IMG/VR virus record: IMGVR_UViG_3300013094_000056
Span: 1 to 57,581 of that record
Strand: one strand, 5' to 3'
DNA: 57,581 nucleotides
DNA from: a virus
Made by a program: the position numbers and the translations under genes. Positions 15,931 through 23,695 of this stretch are shown piece after piece. Positions within the stretch are counted from its first letter, which is position 1, and each line of letters starts with the position of its first letter. The notes under the pieces were generated by a model, which searched no databases, was not told where the DNA came from, and was given only the letters and a program-made list of their open reading frames with translations.

Positions 15931-16368
15931 TTACAGGAACAGAGAATTGTTGACGTAGTAAATTCCCTTGAGCATGACAGGATAATCGTTGCTTTCACCT
16001 GTCAAATCAAGTTCATTCACATTCTGGAGAATGCAATTCGAGATCCGATACTTGCCGAGAATGGCAGAGTCGGTCACCACAACGACATCACCGATCGCGG
16101 TGTTCGTGTTGCGCTGCTTCTCCCAAAGGGTTGATTGAATCTGGCTTTTGTTCAGGTACATCGCAACCGTAGCGACCTGATAAAGGCGAGGCGAAGGCAC
16201 TGCGCCAGTAAGGGTTGCGATGTAGTCCGAAGCATCACCTTCAAAAGTGATGCGAGCGACTTTTGTGCCGAAAAAGCCAGAAGTTATGTTCAGCGCAGGG
16301 AAGTTGATGACCGATACGCTGGTAAGCGCGCGGTTCAAAGTGCCCTGTGGAGTAAGCGGATTTGCCAT
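15931..16368 (-). CDS. Tail tube protein
   Basis: 145 aa, the usual size for a contractile tail tube subunit. N-terminus NPLTPQGTLNRALTSVSV precedes a beta-rich body; the segment about 45-70 (EGDASDYIATLTGAVPSPR) and the region LGKYRISNCILQNVNELDLTG follow the tube-protein pattern of two beta sheets plus one helix. Lies between sheath (upstream) and tail chaperone (downstream), which is the conserved order. No insertion modules. Confidence 0.83.
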   Translation of the reverse strand: MANPLTPQGTLNRALTSVSVINFPALNITSGFFGTKVARITFEGDASDYIATLTGAVPSPRLYQVATVAMYLNKSQIQSTLWEKQRNTNTAIGDVVVVTDSAILGKYRISNCILQNVNELDLTGESNDYPVMLKGIYYVNNSLFL

Positions 16369-16390
16369 TGTCTTGACCCCTGTGTTTCCG

Positions 16391-17779
16391 TTAGCCGATC
16401 AGCAACGTTGTTGCTTCAAGGTTGAAGTAGATGTTTAGGAACGGAAGCTGCGGAATCCAAACGCAAGAGATGCCGGAATACTTTCCAACAGCGTAATCAT
16501 TCGGATTTTCTGCAGAATAATCCGCCATTGGCTCTGCGTTCACCACGATCTGGCCTGCGTAAACGCCTGAATTAAGATTCGCACTGAACTGCGCGACAGG
16601 GAGGTTGGTTGCGATAACCTGACCGTTGCCGACGCCTGCACTGACACCATTCTGAGCGACCTGAACAACGCGATTCTGCAGGCGATCGATGCCCTGCTGG
16701 TTGTAATACAGCGGATTGACGCTTGATGCCGACCCGTTGATCACTTCATTGGCAAGAGCGATCTGCATGTTGATCTGGGCCCAGTCAACCGAATACCAGA
16801 AGTTCCAGAAATTCGCGTCCGACATCTTCCCTTGATAGATGATGTTGTTGGAAATTCCGCCCTGCTGGCCTGTGCCAACCCAGCCAACATTCGCAACAGC
16901 CAGTTCCTGAAGAACAGACTGATTGCCAGTCGTTGGGTAAGCGGTCGTGCCAAAGCTGGGCGAGTAGCTGAGAGGAACCAGCTTGCTGGCGCTGCTCGGA
17001 TTCTGAGAAATAGCGTTGCCGAATGCCGAAGCCAGAGAGAATTCCGTGGCGGGAATGTTCGGAGATTCAACTTCAGCATAGACGCACTTCAGCGCTGCAT
17101 AAACTGCGCGGTTTGCGACTGTCGTCGTAACCCAGAAATACAGCTGCGAGTTGGTCGCAGTGTAATTGCTGCAGAGCGCCAAGAATGGAGCAGTGTCGTC
17201 CCAGTTGCGCGGAACCAGATAGCCATAAATCTGACCGCTGGTGCCTGCAACTTTGCCGATGAAAGTTGCAAGATCAGGAACATTTTCTGTCGGTGTGCCT
17301 TCGCCGAGCTCAACCACATAGACGCTAGGCACGCCGTTTCCTGCAAAATACGTTGTGCCCATCTGCGTAAGCTCAGTGACCGCGCCGAGCGTGATTGTGC
17401 CCGGAGTGGTTTCGGAACCGGGGTTCGTCACCAAAGGATAGGTGAGTGTCGTGGTTCCTGTAACGGTGCCCGAGAAGGTGCCGTTGTAGCCGGTCGGAGC
17501 AGCCCCTGCGATCGTCACAGGGATGACGTCACCGATTGTCCAGCCGTGCGGAGCTGTGGTCGTCACAGTGACGACATTGGTTGCCCACGCCAGAGACGAG
17601 ATGGTTTTGCCGGGAGCCAGAAGGGTCTGCAGCTGTGCAAAAGTGCTGACCAGAGTGGCAGTGCCGGGCGTAAGGGTAGTTCCGCCTTGCGAAACAAGAC
17701 CCCCAGTTTGCTGAAGGGTGCTGGGTGCCGGTGCCTGCACCACCGATGCATTGACGGTAACGATATTGAAAGTGGTCAT
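16391..17779 (-). CDS. Tail sheath protein
   Basis: 462 aa. The presence of a sheath gene next to the tube shows a contractile tail. Recognisable parts: N-terminal TFNIVTVNASVVQA; a segment with ATFIGKVAGTSGQIYGYLVPRN split by short strands; and a C-terminal domain (about 330-455) with YSVDWAQINMQIALAN, GIDRLQNRVVQV and the closing strand. At about 57-130 there is an inserted module with APHGWTIGD and GYNGTFSG, not part of the core sheath fold. ATG preceded by CAGAGGG. Confidence 0.88.
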   Translation of the reverse strand: MTTFNIVTVNASVVQAPAPSTLQQTGGLVSQGGTTLTPGTATLVSTFAQLQTLLAPGKTISSLAWATNVVTVTTTAPHGWTIGDVIPVTIAGAAPTGYNGTFSGTVTGTTTLTYPLVTNPGSETTPGTITLGAVTELTQMGTTYFAGNGVPSVYVVELGEGTPTENVPDLATFIGKVAGTSGQIYGYLVPRNWDDTAPFLALCSNYTATNSQLYFWVTTTVANRAVYAALKCVYAEVESPNIPATEFSLASAFGNAISQNPSSASKLVPLSYSPSFGTTAYPTTGNQSVLQELAVANVGWVGTGQQGGISNNIIYQGKMSDANFWNFWYSVDWAQINMQIALANEVINGSASSVNPLYYNQQGIDRLQNRVVQVAQNGVSAGVGNGQVIATNLPVAQFSANLNSGVYAGQIVVNAEPMADYSAENPNDYAVGKYSGISCVWIPQLPFLNIYFNLEATTLLIG

Positions 17780-17825
17780 TGTTCTGCCCTCTGGTCAGAG
17801 TTGATGGCTTTTGCGGTTTTACCGA

Positions 17826-18230
17826 TTAGGTAAAGTTGCCAACAGCCACAACCGACACGTTCGCGCCTGTGGTCACAAACCAGCCGGGGGTAGCAACGGC
17901 AGTTGCCTTGGCCTGAACCAGAACCTGGAAAGGCTTGAGGTCAGCAACCGAAGTAGCGCCGCCAGCAAACAGGACGATGCCAGTGCTGCCCGAGCCATCA
18001 TACAGTGTGACTGCACCCGGCGAAGTCGTTGCGGGAACGATGGTGATTGCATACAGCGTGTCACCGACCGCGCCGGTCGCACCCAGAACCGACTTGGTCT
18101 GGCTGGCAGCAACCTGAACGTGAGTTTCGTTCTTTTCCGTTACACGGAGGTTGCCCGCGCTGTCGAGGTTCGTGAAGCTAGCGCCGCTCGAAACAGAAAG
18201 AGCGGTCTGTACAGCAAGATTCTGGCCCAT
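17826..18230 (-). CDS. Virion structural protein, unrecognised (134 aa)
   Basis: Beta-rich, Ala/Val/Thr-rich 134-aa protein starting MGQNLAVQTALSVSSG with a central SPGAVTLYDGSGSTGIVLFA strand pair. Such proteins between the neck and sheath genes are common and are thought to decorate the virion. High Ala/Gly content and no charged surface patches suggest an abundant structural subunit. No specific family recognised. Confidence 0.7.
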   Translation of the reverse strand: MGQNLAVQTALSVSSGASFTNLDSAGNLRVTEKNETHVQVAASQTKSVLGATGAVGDTLYAITIVPATTSPGAVTLYDGSGSTGIVLFAGGATSVADLKPFQVLVQAKATAVATPGWFVTTGANVSVVAVGNFT

Positions 18231-18265
18231 AAAATTCTCCTATAGTGGGACACAAGCAAAGATAA

Positions 18266-19234
18266 TCAGTACTCTGGGTAGAAACCTTCAATGAAAGCAC
18301 TCTGGATGATTTGGCGGGACAAGCTATTCATCCTATTCTGGTAGTAGTTCACATCAAACGTAATCACCTTTTTCTGAGCGATTGCGCTGATTTCAGTCTG
18401 ACCCCGCTTTGCGTCCCTCGGGATAGGCGAGTTCATTATGCCAAAAATTTCAGGATTGTTCAAGGCGTAACTTTGGACTGAATCGATCCAGTCCATGATT
18501 GTGTTATTCCTGATGCCATAAGTCACGATCCGAACCGTGTCTTTGGCAAGCTGCCAGCGGTTGCCCTGCTTGTCCCAGAAGGGTGCAGACTGAAGCGGCG
18601 ATGTGCTGTCCTCTGAAATGTCAGCCACGGCATAGGGAGGCTCAAGGTTGTCAGGCACCAAAAGGCTTGGGTAGATCGGAAAGAACTGATTCAGCTTTAG
18701 CCAGATCGGGAGAGAGTTTGACACCACCCGCTCTTGACCGAGAAGGCTGGGGTCATTCAGAATCTGCGAAGCAAGCGAAGAATAAACCGCATCACCGCTA
18801 TAGTGATAAAGGCCAGCCTGACGATACCAACCAGAACGTGTAGAAAAAGCATATTGCTCACCATCAGTCGTGGCGAGATACAAATAATTGGGTGCGATAT
18901 TTCCGAGATTGTTGATCGGCTGCAAGCTGGTGAAAACCATCCGGTGGACCGAGAAACTTTCGTCAGGGTCCTGACGGTTGGTCGTCGTGTGGTGAAGCGA
19001 CCCTTGCGCCAGAAAGGTCAGAGAATATGCAGGGTCAACCGAGCCGGCAGCCAGCAGGGATGCCTTTGCCCAGAACACGAACCCATCAACAGGAAGGATC
19101 ACCTGCTTGTAAAGTTCAAATTCAACAGTCTGCTGGAGGTCGAGGGTTTCCACCCCTGCCCGCAGAGTTGATGACATCTGGCCTTGATTGCCAGTCGTCT
19201 CGAAAATTGATCCGCCGCCGCTGGTAGCCATCAT
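18266..19234 (-). CDS. Virion protein between neck and sheath, unrecognised (322 aa)
   Basis: 322 aa. Starts with MMATSGGGSIFE (either of two adjacent ATGs, overlapping the upstream stop). Aromatic-rich mixed alpha/beta protein with FYPEY at the C-terminus and segments LYLATTDGEQYAFSTRSGW and DWIDSVQSYALNNPEIFG. Located between neck/tail-completion genes and the sheath; a tail terminator or neck whisker role is plausible by position. No family recognised. Confidence 0.7.
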   Translation of the reverse strand: MMATSGGGSIFETTGNQGQMSSTLRAGVETLDLQQTVEFELYKQVILPVDGFVFWAKASLLAAGSVDPAYSLTFLAQGSLHHTTTNRQDPDESFSVHRMVFTSLQPINNLGNIAPNYLYLATTDGEQYAFSTRSGWYRQAGLYHYSGDAVYSSLASQILNDPSLLGQERVVSNSLPIWLKLNQFFPIYPSLLVPDNLEPPYAVADISEDSTSPLQSAPFWDKQGNRWQLAKDTVRIVTYGIRNNTIMDWIDSVQSYALNNPEIFGIMNSPIPRDAKRGQTEISAIAQKKVITFDVNYYQNRMNSLSRQIIQSAFIEGFYPEY

Positions 19235-19701
19235 TCAACCCATGAACGCATGGACAGCTCGTAAGTGCCCGTATCGATGAATGACGGTCGCTCGCTAGGG
19301 CCAACTTTGGCTTTGAAGCGGAGCGATCTGCGGCTCTGAGCAGCCTTGGTCGGTACGCCTGGAATGCCCAAGCTCTCGATCTCAGCAGACATCAGGAATG
19401 TGCGGAATTCAGACTGAACAAACTGCCCTGTTTCTGCAAAAGGATCAGTAGGGTGACCGCCTGCGAAAAGGTCTTCTAGTGCACCTTCAGCCGAAGAAAC
19501 AAGCGAAGCAGTTATGTCTTGCTTGCGAGCGTCATAGAATGTCTGCATGACGCTGTATTTTTCTTCAAGGATCGTTGCGACCTCAACCGTTGTTGTGGGA
19601 GCGCCGCGCGAACTTCCTTCACCGCGCTTTGTTTTGCGCTTGGGGGTAATACCTTCATTTTCGTATGGAACGTCAACGACACCCATCACAAGGTATTTCA
19701 T
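19231..19701 (-). CDS. Neck / tail completion protein, unassigned (156 aa)
   Basis: 156 aa from an ATG at 19701 that overlaps the upstream TGA (ATGA) behind GGGGGA; longer open sequence upstream lies inside the preceding gene. Starts MKYLVMGVVDVPYENEG. Contains a Lys/Arg-rich region (TPKRKTKRGEG) and a helical centre, and ends with a basic segment (RSLRFKAKVGPSERP) plus a strand. Size and position fit head-tail joining proteins that set the tail end. Function inferred from order. Confidence 0.66.
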   Translation of the reverse strand: MKYLVMGVVDVPYENEGITPKRKTKRGEGSSRGAPTTTVEVATILEEKYSVMQTFYDARKQDITASLVSSAEGALEDLFAGGHPTDPFAETGQFVQSEFRTFLMSAEIESLGIPGVPTKAAQSRRSLRFKAKVGPSERPSFIDTGTYELSMRSWVE

Positions 19702-20192
19702 GAAATCCCCCAGTTGGTGCCATAATCCTGAGCGTACCCAAGATATGTGCGACCCCAAACCGTTGTGGTGAGCTGAAGCTGACCAACTGTCAGATTTTCA
19801 GCCTGCTTAGGCACGACCATGCTTGCACTGGTGCCTTCGTCGCTCGAAGACTGAACGATGCCAGTCGTAAAGCCGAGCATGTTGTTCTGCTTGCGCAGGT
19901 ACTGAAAAAAGCCATACTGGGTGGTTTCTACGGTGATGTAGATCAAGCCCGGAACATCGGGTGCCCATGTGGCAAGAAGGTGCCCTGCAAGGTTGTAAAC
20001 CATCTGCAGGTAGATCGGGCCAGGAACACACATGAACGCAGTGTTGACGGTTGCGGCTGCCGTGTTGTACGCATAGCCGATAACCGGAGAGGTTGATGGC
20101 AGGTATTCCGCAGGCACACCCATCACGCCATAAACCCAAGCAGAGAAACCTGCCTCGGTGGGGATCGGTGTGTAGGGATATGTGCTTGCCAT
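19698..20192 (-). CDS. Head-tail connector-like protein (164 aa)
   Basis: 164 aa, largely alpha-helical with aromatic-rich termini (YPYTPIPTEAGFSAWVYGVMG and YGFFQYLRKQNNMLGF, each split). The pattern of an N-terminal 'P....F...' segment and a helical bundle resembles DUF4054-type connector proteins that follow capsid genes in P22/Mu-like neighbourhoods. Coupled to the downstream neck gene by ATGA overlap. Inferred. Confidence 0.66.
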   Translation of the reverse strand: MASTYPYTPIPTEAGFSAWVYGVMGVPAEYLPSTSPVIGYAYNTAAATVNTAFMCVPGPIYLQMVYNLAGHLLATWAPDVPGLIYITVETTQYGFFQYLRKQNNMLGFTTGIVQSSSDEGTSASMVVPKQAENLTVGQLQLTTTVWGRTYLGYAQDYGTNWGIS

Positions 20193-20214
20193 TGTGCCTC
20201 TCCGGTTTCGTCAG

Positions 20215-20784
20215 TTAGGCGTTCTTGGCTTTTCGGCCACGCGGAGCACCCTTCGTCGGATTGATCCGCAGACCTTCTTCCAGCTTGGGTGCAGTCATTT
20301 CAGGGTCGCTCTGACCGACCGACTCAAATTCCATCTCGAAACCGGTCGAGTCAGCATTGCTGCCCATTTCATTTGCAATTTCGCGCAGACCATAGTCCGA
20401 GACGATTGCGAGGTTCTGGCGACGCTTCACGCCGAGATCAGTCAGCATGCCCATGTTGTGCGCCTTGACATCTTCGCAGATGGCGCGCGGCACAGCCTTG
20501 TCAAGCGACCAGATCAGCTTGACCACACCCTTGGCCTTGGCAGTGCGAATTTCTTCCAGAGCCACAGCCCCAGCGCTGAATTCAAGCTGCTGGATGAGCT
20601 TTTCTGCCTGCCCAGGAAACACTTCGCCGCCGAACTGAACCTGCTGGCCAGCCGCGATTTCGAGGTATTTCGGAGGAAGCTGCTTTGCGTCCATCCGGTT
20701 GCCGTTGCCATCGACAGCAAAATCGAGCCGGTAGTAAACCTGCCTGTTCTGAGCCGTGCAGTTGACCACAAAAAGTCGTGCCAT
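20215..20784 (-). CDS. Head-region protein, unrecognised (189 aa)
   Basis: 189 aa from an ATG at 20784 with AGGA seven bases upstream; a TTG two codons earlier is possible but less likely. Starts ARLFVVNCTAQNRQVYYRLD (beta), then charged helices and a basic C-terminus (PTKGAPRGRKAKNA). Lies between capsid and connector genes, separated from the capsid gene by a gap holding a predicted RNA fold. May bind DNA or the capsid through the basic tail. No family recognised. Confidence 0.7.
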   Translation of the reverse strand: MARLFVVNCTAQNRQVYYRLDFAVDGNGNRMDAKQLPPKYLEIAAGQQVQFGGEVFPGQAEKLIQQLEFSAGAVALEEIRTAKAKGVVKLIWSLDKAVPRAICEDVKAHNMGMLTDLGVKRRQNLAIVSDYGLREIANEMGSNADSTGFEMEFESVGQSDPEMTAPKLEEGLRINPTKGAPRGRKAKNA

Positions 20785-20805
20785 TTCCAAATCCTAAACG
20801 AGTGG

Positions 20806-20849
20806 TGCGAGTGTAACCGCCGTGAATGCACTCGCAACATCCACGGCGG
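20806..20849 (-). other. Predicted RNA pseudoknot or alternating hairpins after capsid gene
   Basis: In the leftward transcript, 11 bases after the capsid stop: CCGCCGTG (20849-20842), then TGCGAGTG (20836-20829), then CACGGCGG (20824-20817), then CACTCGCA (20813-20806). The 1st and 3rd segments pair perfectly over 8 bp, as do the 2nd and 4th, giving an H-type pseudoknot order. The last loop (TTA) is short for crossing an 8-bp stem, so mutually exclusive hairpins are the alternative. No U-run follows, so it is not a standard terminator. Confidence 0.6.
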
Positions 20850-20859
20850 CTACATGGTA

Positions 20860-21885
20860 TTACTGGTAGTTGGCTGTGATGATCGTCAGAGCCTGCGGGC
20901 GAGGAGCCCAGCCCGGAGTCAGACGCCATTCGGACAGAACGTCCGTAGCGCCACCAGCAAGAGGCGAGATGATTTCGCGCGGAGCAGCCATGTCCGAATA
21001 CTGCGTCAAGCAGGTCGGGTTGTTCGGCTTCAGCGTCGCGAAAACGTTGGTGTTCAGAGCGGCAGGGCCACTCGGAACAGCGACTTCAGGCATCGCAATC
21101 AGGATGATGTCGGCATTCGGCGAACCACCAGCACCCTGCAGGGTGTCGTCGTATGCCCACACCAGCTCATCGTCGTTGGCAACCAGCATGTTCTTCAGAA
21201 CTTCGACAGTCGAAGCGGTGCCAGCACCAATGCGCTGGAACTGCGTCAGGCTGACGACGTTGTATTCGAACTGAGACAGCGTGCGCTGCGGACCAAGCAC
21301 AACGAACTTGCGGCCGATGCCCAGCTGCAGAGTGCGCGTCTTGATCTGAGCGATCTGGTTCGCCAGGAAGAACGACATCTGACCATTGTCATAGGTGACG
21401 ATGGTGTCGTTGCCGTACTGGTCAGGCGGCAGGTTGACGGCAGTTGCGCCCGGAGCGTTCAGGAAGCCTTCACCATACTGCGGCTGCAGACCGAACAGGG
21501 CTGCATCGCGAGCCTGCTGGAAGTGAGCCTGACGCATGCCGAGGCGATACGCTTCAGGAACCGCAAAACCCCAACGACCGCCAGCGGCGACGTCATGGTG
21601 ATCATATTCAGCGCGAACGCGGAACTGATAGGTGTTGGTGTTGAACATCTGGGCGCTGATGTCCACACCCGGAAGCTGGTTGGCAGTCGACTGCGAACCG
21701 CTGATCTTGGTGCGGATATTCAGCTGCTTCGCATAGACGACCAGATCGTCTTCAGCCAGCTTGGCGCGCAACTTGCCGCCTTCCAGGACTTCGGTGTAAC
21801 CCGAAGCCTGCTGGAACTGCATGAAAATTTCCGGTTCGCGGAACGAAGGTTCGATGATCTTGTATGCACCGGCGTTAATAGCCAT
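20860..21885 (-). CDS. Major capsid protein (DUF2184-type)
   Basis: 341 aa with no signal or membrane segments. It has the HK97-like DUF2184 pattern: an N-terminal arm (INAGAYKIIEPSFREPE), an extended loop, a long spine-like helix near ARDAALFGLQ, and a compact C-terminal A-domain ending in NYQ. GGRWGFAVPEAYRLGMRQA and QFQRIGAGT are typical family segments. RBS AAAAGGAA precedes the ATG. It sits between a head decoration-type gene and the connector, with an RNA fold directly downstream that may tune expression. Confidence 0.86.
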   Translation of the reverse strand: MAINAGAYKIIEPSFREPEIFMQFQQASGYTEVLEGGKLRAKLAEDDLVVYAKQLNIRTKISGSQSTANQLPGVDISAQMFNTNTYQFRVRAEYDHHDVAAGGRWGFAVPEAYRLGMRQAHFQQARDAALFGLQPQYGEGFLNAPGATAVNLPPDQYGNDTIVTYDNGQMSFFLANQIAQIKTRTLQLGIGRKFVVLGPQRTLSQFEYNVVSLTQFQRIGAGTASTVEVLKNMLVANDDELVWAYDDTLQGAGGSPNADIILIAMPEVAVPSGPAALNTNVFATLKPNNPTCLTQYSDMAAPREIISPLAGGATDVLSEWRLTPGWAPRPQALTIITANYQ

Positions 21886-21918
21886 GGTTCATTTCCTTTT
21901 CAAAAAATGGCTTCAGGC

Positions 21919-22830
21919 TTACGCCGTGGTGCCGCCAGTCAGCTGGATGATAGCGCAAGCGCCGTTGAAGTTCCAGTTCGTGTAGCCAGTTGCAGTGCTG
22001 TTCGAAACAGTCATGCAACCCGACGGCTGAACGTCCAGAACGGTTACCGGCAGAGCGCCGCCGTTGGCAGCAATCGTGCCGCCCGACGAGTACGTGCCAT
22101 AATAGCCCGAAGCTGCCAGAGCCAGAACAACGACCGTGGTCGAAGTCGTGCTGACGACAGTCCAGATGCCATTGAACGTACCACCGGTGCCACCAGTGCT
22201 GACGATGCCCGACACTTCAATGTCGTCGCCAGCCGAGAGAACTGCCGTCAGGTTGGTGCCGACAGTGAAGGTGATCTGGCCACCCGAAGTCGCCGCCCAT
22301 ACCGCACCAGTGATGGTGACGGCATTGTAAGCTGGAGCATAAGGCACCAGTTCCTGAGCGGTGAAGTCCCAGCTGACCTGCTGGTTGATTTCGCCGCCAC
22401 GCAGCGAGATCAACGACGGATCGCAAGCAACGGCGATACGTGCACGCGAGCCCAGTGCGTAGAAGTTCAGGCTCTGGCCCGAACCTGCAGTCGGGACCGT
22501 GTTGTTCGGGTCGGTGACGAGGTTGTACGTCTGATCGAACACAGTGAAGCCGACCAGAGCAGTCGAGCCGGTGAGCGAGGTTGCACGACCGATGACCGGA
22601 CCCAGAGTCTGGCGAGGGCCAGTGCTGCTGATGGGCGAGATATCAGCATAGATGCCGATGCCACCCCACATCACAGTCGTTTCGCTCTGCGAGACGATGC
22701 CCGACTGCAGTGCGTTGCGTGTCGAAGGATCAGGGTAAGCCTGACCCTGGATAACGCCGGTGGACGAAGCGCCGTTGAACAGCCCCTGACCAGCGGTCGT
22801 CAGCGAAGGATAACCGTTATTTGCAGCCAT
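21919..22830 (-). CDS. Head structural protein upstream of capsid, with beta insertion
   Basis: 303 aa, Gly/Thr/Ser-rich and beta-rich. Starts AANNGYPSLTTAGQGLFNGA. A segment at about 165-255 with AGDDIEVSGIVSTGGTGGTF and a following STTSTTVVVLAL strand is like the inserted beta modules in sheath and gpJ, while the flanking regions (RARIAVACDPSLISLRGGEI; CMTVSNSTATGYTNWNF) form the core. Position directly before the capsid gene suggests a decoration or head-fibre protein, or a capsid-associated adaptor. No named family recognised. Confidence 0.72.
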   Translation of the reverse strand: MAANNGYPSLTTAGQGLFNGASSTGVIQGQAYPDPSTRNALQSGIVSQSETTVMWGGIGIYADISPISSTGPRQTLGPVIGRATSLTGSTALVGFTVFDQTYNLVTDPNNTVPTAGSGQSLNFYALGSRARIAVACDPSLISLRGGEINQQVSWDFTAQELVPYAPAYNAVTITGAVWAATSGGQITFTVGTNLTAVLSAGDDIEVSGIVSTGGTGGTFNGIWTVVSTTSTTVVVLALAASGYYGTYSSGGTIAANGGALPVTVLDVQPSGCMTVSNSTATGYTNWNFNGACAIIQLTGGTTA

Positions 22831-22858
22831 TGTCTTTTACCTTTTCAGAAGGAGGTGA

Positions 22859-23695
22859 TCAGTGAAAGCCACCAGCGCGGTTGACGCGGCCAGTGAAACC
22901 GCTCATCCACGAACCAGGTTCACCAACGAATTCGTTGATGATGTGGCCGCCAGCCTGACGCGAGATTTCGCGCAGCTGACCCGGCATCACGTCAGCACCA
23001 CGACGAGCAGCAGCCGCCGAGTCCGCATAGATTTCGGTGAGGATCGTGTCAAGCATCGCGTCATCGCTGACGGCCGACAGACGGGCATTCGCCCACTTGG
23101 GCGAGTTGGCCTGCAGCTTGCTGCCGAGGCGACGCTTGTACTGCGTCGGGGTTTCACCCGAGAGCGGTGCCGGAGCGCGGTCACCAAACGCCTGAAAGGC
23201 CGGGTCAGCAGCTTCCTGGATGGCAGCGAACCGTTCACGATCGATGTCATTCAGCATTGCAGGTGCACGACGATTCATGGCAGCGATTTCACTGCGCAGG
23301 GCAGCGAGTTCTGCACGGGTGGAGTCAGCCACGCGCTTGTCACCTTCTTCATCCATATAGTCGTCATCGTCGTCCTTGCGACGAGCGTCCATACGCTCTT
23401 CTTCCGAGTCCTTGCGACGCTTGTCAGCAGCGACTTCGCGCGGTTCGCCGGGCTCTTCGACCTTCATGTCGTCGTCATCGTCGTCGCACTTGGCGTCTTC
23501 GACCTTTTCTTCAGCGTCCATGCGCTCTTTTTCTTCAGCGTCCTTGCGCTTGGAATCCATCTTTTCTTCCATGGAATCCATGCGGCTGCTCAGCGAGTCG
23601 AACTTTGCGATCGAATCACGGATCATGTCAGCGATCTGGCCGAGCTTCTCGTCAGCATCGCTGATAATTTCATTCTTGTGGCCCTGTTCAGGCAT
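22859..23695 (-). CDS. Capsid scaffold-like protein
   Basis: 278 aa from an ATG at 23695, with CAGGAG seven bases upstream and overlapping the end of the NUDIX-DUF2213 gene. The N-terminal half is an extremely charged coiled coil (EEKMDSKRKDAEEKERMDAE) with runs of Asp (DDDDDD). The C-terminal half has helical segments ending with INEFVGEPGSW. Charged, helical proteins between protease-like and capsid genes commonly act as scaffolds during procapsid assembly. Inferred. Confidence 0.7.
   Translation of the reverse strand: MPEQGHKNEIISDADEKLGQIADMIRDSIAKFDSLSSRMDSMEEKMDSKRKDAEEKERMDAEEKVEDAKCDDDDDDMKVEEPGEPREVAADKRRKDSEEERMDARRKDDDDDYMDEEGDKRVADSTRAELAALRSEIAAMNRRAPAMLNDIDRERFAAIQEAADPAFQAFGDRAPAPLSGETPTQYKRRLGSKLQANSPKWANARLSAVSDDAMLDTILTEIYADSAAAARRGADVMPGQLREISRQAGGHIINEFVGEPGSWMSGFTGRVNRAGGFH

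Noticed and set aside
16832-17833. Plus-strand open frame of 333 codons opposite the sheath gene
   Set aside because: Antisense shadow; no RBS, and composition is rich in Arg/Cys, typical of reverse-frame reading.
20182-22884. A 900-codon open frame on the plus strand across the capsid genes
   Set aside because: It is antisense to capsid, head and connector genes that have RBSs, coupled starts and recognisable families; the frame is an artefact of codon usage.
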